This document shows, piece by piece, positions 24,459 to 32,411 of a stretch of 64,000 bases of DNA (within the stretch, counting starts at the first letter, position 1; every line of letters starts with the position of its first letter). The stretch lies in the NCBI RefSeq assembly GCF_035953295.1, contig NZ_CP108371.1, positions 42,934 to 106,933 of the forward strand. Reading direction: 5' to 3'. The notes under the pieces are model-generated. The model saw nothing but the letters and a program-made list of their open reading frames with translations, searched no databases and was not told the origin of the DNA. Made by a program: the position numbers and the translations under genes. The DNA comes from Streptomyces sp. NBC_01335 (GTDB taxonomy: Bacteria > Actinomycetota > Actinomycetes > Streptomycetales > Streptomycetaceae).

Positions 24459-25327
24459 CCCGCATCGAAGAACTCCTCTCCCGGACCCTCCTGGTCCGCG
24501 ACCGCACCATGCCCCGCGACGTCGTCCCCGTTCACGAACCCCTCCTCTTCGACAACCCGCCTCCGCCCGACCCCGCCCCGCCGAACACAGCTGCGGAAGA
24601 CCTGCGCGCCCTGTGCGAGGCCGTCGTCCACCACACCCCTGCCATGGCCGTCGCCGACTTCGTCACCGACCAGGTCCCCCAGCCGGCCAGCGCCCTCGTC
24701 CTCGCCTGCGTCCTCCAGCTCACCGACACCGACGACGGCGCCCGCTTCTGGTGGCAGTACGCCGCCGGCGCCGACCAGCCCGCCGCCGCCTACTGCCTCT
24801 ACCTCCACCACCTCGCCCGCGGAGACCGCACCACCGCCGACTGGTGGCACCGCCAGACCGACGACACCCACCCCGACGCCCCCGCCCCCCCGACCCCGCA
24901 CCCCACCCCCACCGGACAACCGCACTACGACCCCCACCCCAGCACCCCCACCTTCCTGCGCATCCTGCGCCAGCTCGCCAAACAGACCGACCGCGTCCGC
25001 ACCGCCGAAGTCACCGAACTCATGGCCTACGTCCCCACCGCCGTCGCCGCCGGCTACCTCCGCGAGCCCGACATGGACCTCCCGCTGCCCGGCCACGACT
25101 TCGCCGACAAGATCAGCACCCTGCTCACCACCGCCCCCACCCCCTCCGCCGACGCCCCCGCCCGCCCCGACCCAGACCCCAGCAACGCCAACCACTCCCG
25201 CAGCGGCCCCGCCCCCCGGGCCGGGCACCTACTCCCCGCACGCACGGGGACCGGCCGGCCCCGGCCCTCGTCTGCGCCGCCGCGATGCGCTGCCCCCCGC
25301 GCAGGCGGAGGCGAGGCTGACAAGTAG
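24455..25327 (+). CDS. Hypothetical partner of sigma-like regulator
   Basis: The 290-residue soluble protein is coupled to the sigma-like gene (GTGA). Residues 45-145 are helical (ALCEAVVHHTPAMAVADFVTD, QYAAGADQPAAAYCLYLHHLARG), a Pro-rich linker follows and then another helical segment (FLRILRQLAKQTDRVRTAEV). No domain is recognised; it could be an anti-sigma or co-regulator purely by position. The Pro/Arg-rich tail may be partly non-native. Confidence 0.55.
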   Translation: MTRIEELLSRTLLVRDRTMPRDVVPVHEPLLFDNPPPPDPAPPNTAAEDLRALCEAVVHHTPAMAVADFVTDQVPQPASALVLACVLQLTDTDDGARFWWQYAAGADQPAAAYCLYLHHLARGDRTTADWWHRQTDDTHPDAPAPPTPHPTPTGQPHYDPHPSTPTFLRILRQLAKQTDRVRTAEVTELMAYVPTAVAAGYLREPDMDLPLPGHDFADKISTLLTTAPTPSADAPARPDPDPSNANHSRSGPAPRAGHLLPARTGTGRPRPSSAPPRCAAPRAGGGEADK

Positions 25328-25335
25328 TGCAGGAC

Positions 25336-25365
25336 GACTCACGCGCGGGCCTCCGCGCGTGAGTC
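25336..25365. terminator. 13-bp perfect hairpin after operon
   Basis: Arms 25336-25348 and 25353-25365 (GACTCACGCGCGG and complement) enclose a 4-base loop, eight bases after the stop at 25327. It lacks a T-run but is well placed as a terminator. The remaining bases to 25655 hold no gene I can support, only the leader of the toxin gene. Confidence 0.65.
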
Positions 25366-25655
25366 GGGAGTCTGCTCGTCAGATGCCTACGCCTGCCAGA
25401 CGACTGGCGAAGCTCTTCGCACCGCGGCGGGCCGCTGACGACCTGGCGGCGCAGGCCGTCACGGCGCCGACGCGGCTCCGCTCGTCATTCCGGGGGGCGA
25501 ATCCGCCTGCCGCTTCGGCGTACCCGCAGCCCTTGGCCGCGCCTGACGAGAAGTGCGCTGTGGTTTCCGGCCATGACCGTGTGCACTGCGGCAACCTCCG
25601 TCGCGACCCATGTAGCGTGCCCTGAGTTTCTGAAACGGATCATGCGGGGGAGAGC

Positions 25656-27194
25656 GTGGACCTTCGGCATCAGACGGCGAACTTCGTCAACGCGTCCTGG
25701 GCGATGGTGGGCCTGCGCGATCTGATCTACGAGATGCTCGGTCTGCTGTTCAGCGCGCTGGAGGACACCGGAGGGATGGCGGGCGACGGTGAGGCGGGCC
25801 GGGCCTTCGCCGCCGTGTACAAGGAGTCGGTGAAGACGGTGTTCGAGAAGGCCGGCTTCGCCCACCAGGTCATGGCCAACGGCGCGAACGCTCTGCTCGA
25901 CGCGTCGGAGGAGTTCCTCAAGCAGGAGAGCCGGACCGCCGCCAGCTTCCTGCGGCAGTCCGCTCCGGGGCCGCAGATCGGCGCGCAGCCGTCCGGCCCG
26001 GACTGCACCCCGCGCGCCAGCCACAACGCCGAGGACCTCCCCGAGGTGGTAGGGGAGACGAGCGGCGCGGACCAGTACCTCTTCAACGAACGCTTCCTGG
26101 GCCAGCCCGACAAGCTCCGCGGTGCGGCCTCCGCCTGGCGGGAGGCGTCGAAGATCCTCGCGGACGCCTTCTGGGACGCCACCACCGCCCGCACGACCGC
26201 GACCCTCGGCCAAGCCGGCGAAGCCGCCGACGCGGTCGAGGACTTCTTCACGAAGTTCGTCGGCAGCACCCCGCCGCCCGGCGAAGTCGGCGAGCAGGAG
26301 ACCCTCATGGCCAACCTCCCGGTCGCCTGCACCATGCTCGCCAACGCCTGCGACGCCTACGCCGGCCACGTCGAGACCGCGAAACGGCAGCTCGCCTACG
26401 ACCAGACTGGCCTGGACGGCGAGTTCCTCTGGCCGTGGGAGCAGCCGAGGTTCGGCGGCGACGGCCACGACGGCGGCCTCCACGAGCTCATCGCGTCAGA
26501 CCCGCGGATCGCGGCCCTGGGCAAGATCCCGCCCGCGCTGGACAGCTCGAAGGCCCGGGTCCCGATGCCCCAGCCCGACCACGACAGCCCCCTGCCCGGA
26601 CTCCCGCCGTTCCTGGCCCCCCTGATCCGCCTCCCCGTCCTCATACCGGCGGTCTACCGGCCGCCGAACGGACCTCGCGTCCAGCCGATCCCCCCGGCCA
26701 CACCCCCCGACCCACGCTTCCCGCCCCTCACCCCCGCCCAGCAGCACACCTTCCAGACCTGGCTGGACACCCTGCGCCCAGGCGACGTCTCCGGCGGCCG
26801 CCCGGCCGAGATCGCCTACCAGAAACGGGTCGCCGGCTACCCGGAGTACGAAGTCCCCATACCGCCCGGCCTCAGCGCGAACAGCACCCTCATGGTCGAC
26901 GGCTTCCGCAACACCGACGGCATGGCCGTCGAAGCGAAGTACGTCAACAAACCCAACCAGCGCTGCTACCGCTCCCTCGAAGAGCTCCGCACCAACCACG
27001 CCACGGGCAAGAAGGACTTCCTCTACGCCTCCGACCGCTCCGAACTCGCCAAATACGCCGCCGCCCTCAACGATCCGCGGAACAAGGAGATGCGGGGCGT
27101 CGAGACCGTCACCAACAACCAGGACTCCGTCCAGTACTGGCGCATCATGATGGCCGCCTACGGCGTCAAGGGCACCGCCCGCTACGTCCCCTGA
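25656..27194 (+). CDS. Probable ESX-exported toxin with endonuclease-fold C-terminus
   Basis: The 512-residue protein begins with an all-helical WXG100/PPE-like region (1-260), then a Pro-rich hinge (about 300-360). The C-terminal domain resembles restriction-endonuclease-fold toxins: YQKRVAGYPEYEV, then DGFRNTDGMAVEAKYVN with the E426-x-K428 active-site pair, RCYRS, and a late YWRIMMAAYG. It probably cuts nucleic acid in competing cells. It lacks a signal peptide, consistent with type VII export. The next gene, 29 bases downstream, is the likely immunity protein. Confidence 0.75.
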   Translation: MDLRHQTANFVNASWAMVGLRDLIYEMLGLLFSALEDTGGMAGDGEAGRAFAAVYKESVKTVFEKAGFAHQVMANGANALLDASEEFLKQESRTAASFLRQSAPGPQIGAQPSGPDCTPRASHNAEDLPEVVGETSGADQYLFNERFLGQPDKLRGAASAWREASKILADAFWDATTARTTATLGQAGEAADAVEDFFTKFVGSTPPPGEVGEQETLMANLPVACTMLANACDAYAGHVETAKRQLAYDQTGLDGEFLWPWEQPRFGGDGHDGGLHELIASDPRIAALGKIPPALDSSKARVPMPQPDHDSPLPGLPPFLAPLIRLPVLIPAVYRPPNGPRVQPIPPATPPDPRFPPLTPAQQHTFQTWLDTLRPGDVSGGRPAEIAYQKRVAGYPEYEVPIPPGLSANSTLMVDGFRNTDGMAVEAKYVNKPNQRCYRSLEELRTNHATGKKDFLYASDRSELAKYAAALNDPRNKEMRGVETVTNNQDSVQYWRIMMAAYGVKGTARYVP

Positions 27195-27223
27195 CCCACC
27201 CGCACAGAGAGCACCCCAGGACC

Positions 27224-27664
27224 ATGGAATCCGACGCGATCGCCGAACTGCGCACCCTGTACATCTTCACCCCGCCCGACGGACAGACCTGGAACCTGAC
27301 CTACACCGCCCTCGAAGCCGTACTGCGCCGCCGCGACCCCGACACCTTCATCCGCATCGACGAAGGCGGACCTGTCACCGCAACGTCCATGGACTTCGGG
27401 ATCACCCTCGACGACGAACTCCTCGAAGCCATGGCCCTCCTGCAACCCGAAGGCGTCACCGTCAAAGACGCCACCGCCCGCACAGCCGCCACCTTCGCCC
27501 TCTGGCTGCGCAACCACGTGATCCCCGCAGGTGCAGCCATGGTGTTCAACACCGAATGGGGTGTGGAGGACGACCTTCCCGACACCCCGGTCCCGGACGC
27601 CACCCGCCCGCGGGTCGCCGCCGCCTTCATGGACCACCTCGTCGAAGCGGGCGACCTCGACTGA
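27224..27664 (+). CDS. Probable immunity protein
   Basis: The 146-residue acidic protein lies directly after the toxin, in the same direction. Its composition (acidic, alpha/beta, no membrane segment) fits an immunity protein binding a basic nuclease domain. I do not recognise the family; function is inferred from position and charge. An 8-bp inverted repeat (27661-27668 and 27683-27690) overlaps its stop and may terminate the pair. Confidence 0.6.
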   Translation: MESDAIAELRTLYIFTPPDGQTWNLTYTALEAVLRRRDPDTFIRIDEGGPVTATSMDFGITLDDELLEAMALLQPEGVTVKDATARTAATFALWLRNHVIPAGAAMVFNTEWGVEDDLPDTPVPDATRPRVAAAFMDHLVEAGDLD

Positions 27665-27727
27665 CGCTCCCTCGTGGAGTAGAGCGTCAGCCGAGGCCGC
27701 TGCCCGAGGCGCTGCCTGCGGGCTGGA

Positions 27728-28243
27728 TCAGAGGGCGCGGTCGAGTACCCGGTCGGGTCGGCAGGTCTGGCAGGGGGCGGCGTCGGGGCGGGCGAGAACG
27801 GCGCGGGCCTGTTCGGTGGGCGCGGGGCGGGAGACGTCACGGACCGCTCGGCAGTCCCCGCGGTGCACGATCCGGGCCGGACCGGGCTCGGGGCCGAAAT
27901 ACACAGGCTCCTCGACCTTCCACACCGGCTCGACGCCGTACCGCTCGGTGGGGACCTGGTCGTAGGGCTGTCCGCCGACCGGTGCGCAGAGGGAGGCGGG
28001 CGCCCGGAAGTCGACGGCGGCCGGCAGGGCCAGGAGCCGGCCCTGCTCGTGGCCCTGGCTGGGGACGTGGATCTGGAGGTCGTACCACCAGGAGCCGTCG
28101 GCTTCCTTCCGCCGGGCTTTCACCACGGCGTAGAGCAGCTGTCCGTCCGGGAGCGTCACGCCGACCAGCGGACCGTCGGCCCGTGGCGGAACGGAACCCG
28201 CGCGCGCGGTCGCGCCGGTGTCCTCCTGCCTCGCACCATTCAT
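27728..28243 (-). CDS. DUF6233 family protein
   Basis: The 171-residue protein has the typical order of DUF6233: a VTLPDGQLLYAVVKARRK strand pair, WWYDLQIHVPSQ, VDFRAPASLCAP, YDQVPTERYGVEPVW and a C-terminal HRGDCRAVR ... CQTCRPDR segment with possible zinc ligands. This family is found almost only in Streptomyces and has no known function. ATG 28243 follows a short AT-richer stretch that probably holds its promoter. Confidence 0.8.
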   Translation of the reverse strand: MNGARQEDTGATARAGSVPPRADGPLVGVTLPDGQLLYAVVKARRKEADGSWWYDLQIHVPSQGHEQGRLLALPAAVDFRAPASLCAPVGGQPYDQVPTERYGVEPVWKVEEPVYFGPEPGPARIVHRGDCRAVRDVSRPAPTEQARAVLARPDAAPCQTCRPDRVLDRAL

Positions 28244-28440
28244 CGTTCTAATTTAGTTCGATTTGCGCTCGTGTTGCCAGTCACCTTCAGCCGACGGCAC
28301 AGCAGCGGCGCCCCGCGCTCCGTTGCGTCGTTTCGTCCCGGTTCGGTAACAGGGGCGCCTCCTTGGCCGGAAGGTTCGTACGGTGATCGTCTGCCGGGCC
28401 CGCATGGGGGGTTGCCCGGCTCTGACTACGAGGGATGCAC

Positions 28441-28896
28441 ATGTTCCGTACCCGCACCATGGCCGCCGCGACGATCGCGGCGGCTTTCGCCGGCCTCCTG
28501 GCCCTGCCCGTACCCGCGCAGGCCGCGACCGGCTCCGTGCACCTGTACAAGATCTACTACGACAGCCCGGGTTCGGACAGCCGCTCCAACACGAGCCTGA
28601 ACGGCGAGTGGGTCCAGATCCGCAACACGACCTCGGCCGCGGTCAGCCTCAAGGGCTGGACCCTGGTCGACGCCTCGAACCACAAGTACGTCTTCGGCGC
28701 CTACACCCTCGGCAAGGGCAAGACCGTCACCGTCCGGACCGGCAAGGGCACCAACACCGCCACCAGCCGGTATCAGGGCAGGGCCGCCTACGTGTGGAAC
28801 AACGACAAGGACACCGCCACCCTCAAGAAGTCCACCGGCGCCAAGGTGGACACCTGCTCGTACAACTCCACCAAGGTCGATTACAAGAACTGCTGA
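28441..28896 (+). CDS. Secreted lamin-tail-domain protein
   Basis: A signal peptide (about 1-28, ending VPAQAA) precedes a lamin-tail (LTD) immunoglobulin-like domain: YKIYYDSPGSD, NGEWVQIRNTTSAAVSLKGWTLVD, VFGAYTLGKGKTVTVRTGKG, NNDKDTATLKKSTG. LTD domains in bacteria are exported, sometimes linked to nucleases; here the domain stands alone, with two cysteines near the end. ATG 28441 has AGGG six bases upstream; ATG 28435 is also possible. Confidence 0.85.
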   Translation: MFRTRTMAAATIAAAFAGLLALPVPAQAATGSVHLYKIYYDSPGSDSRSNTSLNGEWVQIRNTTSAAVSLKGWTLVDASNHKYVFGAYTLGKGKTVTVRTGKGTNTATSRYQGRAAYVWNNDKDTATLKKSTGAKVDTCSYNSTKVDYKNC

Positions 28897-28902
28897 TCTT
28901 CC

Positions 28903-28943
28903 GCGTACGGGCAAGGCGGCCTGCCACCGACTTGCCCGTACGC
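28903..28943 (+). terminator. 13-bp perfect hairpin terminator
   Basis: Arms GCGTACGGGCAAG (28903-28915) and its complement (28931-28943) flank a 15-base loop, seven bases after the lamin-tail gene. The remaining bases to 29313 hold no gene I can support. Confidence 0.7.
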
Positions 28944-29313
28944 GTGCCCCCGCTCGTGCGGGACGGCCCGTACGGCCACAGACCCGACCTGCCGACCAGC
29001 AGGGCTCACGTACTCGGGGGCAAACCCGTTCAGAGGCGGCGGGGATCGGAGCAGAACCAGAGCAGAACGCTGCGAGCTCGGCGTCCTGGGCCCGGCCAGC
29101 TGGGCTCGCGCCCATCGAGCCGCTCCAGGGCTGGGCGCCGAGCCTGTTCACCGGTTCGGGTATTCACCCGTCGGGCCGGGAGTTCGTGCGGAAGGGTCAG
29201 GGGCAACTCGCCGGTGCGTTGGCCACCGGCGGCTGTCCGTGCGCCGTGCCGCGTCCTCGACGCGGGCCGCCAGGGTGGCGCCAGCACGCGGCCGGTGCCG
29301 GGGAGGGAACACC

Positions 29314-29889
29314 ATGTGGACGTCCGAGGAGTTCGGCCAGGAGCACACGGGCCAGCCCGGCGTGCTCCTGGCCGACGGCACCGAGCCCGGGCCCGTGTAC
29401 TTCGACGCCGGAAGCGGCCCGACCGTGCACCGGAGCACCGACTGGTGGGTGTACGACGGGACCCTCGACGCACCGATAGCGGCTGAACTCCGGGCGGCGT
29501 GTTCGTGCGGCTGGCGCGGCACCACCCGCTACCCGCTCGACTGGACCGTCGCCGATAGCCGCCACCCGTACGCCTACGACACCACCGGCCCGGAAGGCGA
29601 CTGGGACACCCACCTCGCCGAGGTCCGGGCCCGCACCGTCCCGGTCCCGGCAGACCTGGCCGCCCTGATTGAGCAGCTCGACCGCCGCCTCGCGACCCTC
29701 GTGAGCGAGGAGCCGCTCGCCGCGCTGCGCGTCGGTGCCGGCCTGGAGCGCCTCGCGGCCACCACGGCCACCGAGGCAGCGCTCCGGATCGATCCCGCCG
29801 ACGCACAGTGGGAGACGATCGGCCGAGCGCTCGGCATCAGCGAGCAGGCGGCACACGCCCGCCTCGCCCGCTACGCCCTGCGTGGCTGA
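29314..29889 (+). CDS. Hypothetical protein with C-terminal HTH-like segment
   Basis: The 191-residue protein starts at ATG behind GGAGGGAA. The N-terminal half is acidic and aromatic with CSCGWRGTTRYPL, a possible zinc-like turn. The C-terminal 60 residues form helices ending DAQWETIGRALGISEQAAHARLARYAL, which reads as a helix-turn-helix. I do not recognise the family; DNA binding is plausible. Confidence 0.6.
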   Translation: MWTSEEFGQEHTGQPGVLLADGTEPGPVYFDAGSGPTVHRSTDWWVYDGTLDAPIAAELRAACSCGWRGTTRYPLDWTVADSRHPYAYDTTGPEGDWDTHLAEVRARTVPVPADLAALIEQLDRRLATLVSEEPLAALRVGAGLERLAATTATEAALRIDPADAQWETIGRALGISEQAAHARLARYALRG

Positions 29890-29969
29890 GCGACATCTCC
29901 GTGCGGGGCCCGGCGGCTGGTCCACGGAAGGGCGGCGACGCGCCCGGTGGGCTTGCCGTCGGGAACCTG

Positions 29970-30440
29970 TCAGGGCGCCGGGGTGAAGGTGACGGGTTCG
30001 TCGCTGCAGCCGGCGGCGATGTCGAGGAGGCGGTCCTTCTCGAGCTCGCCGACGGTCAGTCCCCAGCGGAGCTTCGTCGCGGTCCATTCGGCGCCGTAGC
30101 GGCACAGGGCACCGGCGGCCGGCGGGAGCCACTCCGCCGGGTCCTGGTCGCTCTTGGACCGGTTAGAGCGGGCCGTCACCGCTACCAGCAACGAAGCCTG
30201 GCCCAAGTCGTTGGCGTACGCCTCCCGTCGCGCCGCCGTCCAGGCCGAGGCGCCGCTCTCCCACGCCTCGGCGAGCGGAACCATGTGGTCGATGTCGAGC
30301 CCGCTCGCCCCGGTCACCGCGGTCTCGTCGTAGTACGACGACCAGACCCCCCCGCCGGTGATTGTGCACCGCGGCCCGACCTCGGGTGCGCCGACGGCTT
30401 CGCTGATGAGGACTTCCTCGCGGGTGTTGCATCCGTCGTG
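29970..30440 (-). pseudogene. Truncated DUF1524 HNH nuclease
   Basis: This frame encodes the C-terminal two-thirds of a protein like the one at 21927-22625 (DGCNTREEVLISEAV..., LDIDHMVPLAEAWESGASAW, KSNRSKSDQDPAEWLPP). The catalytic His is still present, but the signal peptide and about 85 N-terminal residues are missing. The homology stops near 30440, where unrelated DNA leading into a relaxase fragment begins. A short protein from GTG 30317 could still be made but would not be exported. Confidence 0.8.
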
Positions 30441-30472
30441 TCCCTACGCGGCGGCCAAGCATCGCCCCAGTC

Positions 30473-31067
30473 GGTGGGCCCTGTCCGACCTTCCCGCCCG
30501 CCGCCGCCCACCTGCCCTCGCGCCCGACCAGGACCGGCAGCCCCTGGCCGATCCCGGCGACCCGGCCGCGCAACGGCACCCGGGCCAGGACGCGGGGGAG
30601 TGGGAGATCCCCCGCATCCCGCTCCAGTACGAGCGCGCCGTCCTCGCCGGCGCGGTGGTCCGCGAGAAGCTGCGCACCACCTCCGCCATCGCCGTGCGGG
30701 GCCGGGCGTACGACGTCGTCGCCCACCAGCAGGCGGCGATGCCCGAGCAGCTGCTCGCACCCGAGCCGGCCGACTCCGAGCACGACGACCAGGGGCCGAA
30801 GGCGGGCCCCGCGAGGCGATCGACATGACGGCGCTGCGGGCTCTGCGGGAATCCCGCACGGACGTGGAAGCCCTCGACCTCACGGCCGACCGGCTGCGCC
30901 GCCTCCAGGACGTGTTCACCACAGCGGGAGAGAACGCCCGCACCCGCGCGGCCCGCCGCACCGCACAGGCCGGCACCAACGAGGTGCGCCCGGTGCGCCC
31001 GGACGGTCAGCAGGCGCACCGCCCGCAGGAGCCCGCACCGCACCGCGGCCGGGAGGCCGGCCACTGA
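30473..31067 (+). pseudogene. Relaxase 3' fragment, frameshifted
   Basis: From GTGGGCCCTGTCCGACC onward the sequence is a diverged copy of the last 590 bases of the MobF relaxase gene (16396-16989). Shared protein segments include WALSDLPARRRPP, EWEIPRIPLQYERA and IDMTALRALRESRTDVEALDL. A single-base deletion near 30810, just before the IDMTALRAL segment, shifts the frame, so even this fragment is not one open frame. No relaxase catalytic part is present. Confidence 0.85.
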
Positions 31068-31078
31068 GCCGACCCGGC

Positions 31079-31278
31079 GGTGCGCACCCGGTGCGGTGGC
31101 GCGCACCATCTCCGGGGCAGCGGGCGCACCGGTGCGCGCACCGCCCACCGAGTGGAGGCGCACCGGATGACCGGTGGTGGTGCGCATCGTGGTGCGCTCC
31201 GGATGGACTCGGTGCGCGCACCGGGTGGGCGCATCACCGCACCGGTGCGCGCGGTGGTGCGGCTACTGGTGCGCACCG
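31079..31278. repeat. GGTGCGC/GCGCACC repeat field
   Basis: At least fourteen copies of GGTGCGC or its complement GCGCACC occur in 200 bases, in both orientations. Several are joined into palindromes such as GGTGCGCACC (31079, 31268) and CGGTGCGCGCACCG (31130, 31210). The field separates the relaxase fragment from the downstream genes, where the first module has its 12-bp repeats. It is a candidate origin, transfer or operator region. Confidence 0.8.
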
Positions 31279-31708
31279 GGTACGTTGTGGAAGGCGTGCG
31301 CCAGCACCAAGTGCTCGTCGCGCATCGCATCCAGGGTGTCGGCGGTGTCCGGGTGGTCGGGGTCCGGGATGAGGTTCGCCGTGAACCGGATGATGCTGCG
31401 GGCGATGCCCAGCAACGCCGTGGTGGGGGAGTCCCGGGCCCAGTCCCGCAGCGCGGACAGCAGTAGGCACCCGACCTCGTCCAGGGCGAAGGAGTCCGCA
31501 CACGGATCGGTGTCCTCTCCGTTCACGGCCGTGGCGGGCCAGATGATGTCCTCGGCGAGCCGCAGCAGGATGAACGCCAGCTCCGGGGTCGCCTCCACCC
31601 GCCGGGAGGCGTAGGTCCCGCCGCCCGTCTGCAGCGCCAGGAGAAGTCGAAGCCCCGCTCCACCTGCTCGGGCGTCAGAGGCGTACGGGACGGGATCAGG
31701 TACGGCAT
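31263..31708 (-). pseudogene. Frameshifted hypothetical gene
   Basis: A reading frame starting MPYLIPSRTPLTPEQVERGFDF (ATG 31708) continues in another frame as LLALQTGGGTYASRRVEATP and ELAFILLRLAEDIIWPATAV, to 31263. One extra base near 31645 would restore a single 148-residue frame. The gene is therefore broken by a one-base deletion (or a sequencing error). The C-terminal piece alone (111 residues, from 31598) is acidic and helical; no family is recognised. Confidence 0.6.
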
Positions 31709-32411
31709 GAAGGTCTCCTCAGGTGGGTGGCGCCGCGCTGATCACGACGACTCCCAGCAGCCTCGGACGATCCGCCTGTGGACAGGGACCAGCGATTTCT
31801 CCCTCCTCCACCGGATGGGGCGAATCGGGTCCGCAAGGGCCAAACCGGACCCCCTTGTCCAGCGTGGTCGGCCCGACCGCGAACCCGGCCCTGACCCCTT
31901 GTCCACCTCTGCCACCGCCCCGACCACCGCCGTGTGTCTCCTTGACCACGTCCGCTACCGGCCACGGTCAGACCGCGGACAAGAGGGGCCCGTGCACGCT
32001 GCTCCTTCGCCCCGACCGCCCCGGCCGGGGCAGCGAAGGAGAGCAGACGATGACGAGCACTCACCCGAGGGTCGGGCAGCGGCACCGCCCGGGCCGATCA
32101 CCCCGGAACGCCGACCCGTGCCGGGCACCCCGAAGGGGACTCCCTGGGCGCCCCCTTCGAAGGGTCCTCGGGAACCCCCTTTGGTGCCCGGCACCCGCTG
32201 CCGAAGGAAAACCCCTTGTCAGGGCCGGTGACGGCGCGAAAGCTGCGCCGTCACAACCCTCTTCTCTCCTCTTGTTGTCCGTAGTTGAGGAGATCATCGG
32301 GTTCCGGGGGGCCCGGACGCCTTCCCCGGCCGGGCGCGGCCACCGGCAGCCGCAGCCGTGGCGGTCGGCCGCCGACCAGTCGCGAGCAACGAGGGAAAGG
32401 GAGCAGGGCTG
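31709..32411. other. Non-coding region with nested inverted repeats
   Basis: No supported gene. The segment 32118-32194 is highly structured: outer arms GTGCCGGGCACC (32118-32129) and GGTGCCCGGCAC (32183-32194), inner arms CGAAGGGG (32131-32138) and CCCCTTCG (32152-32159). It precedes the second Replic_Relax gene by about 220 bases and may be a regulatory or replication structure. Confidence 0.6.
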
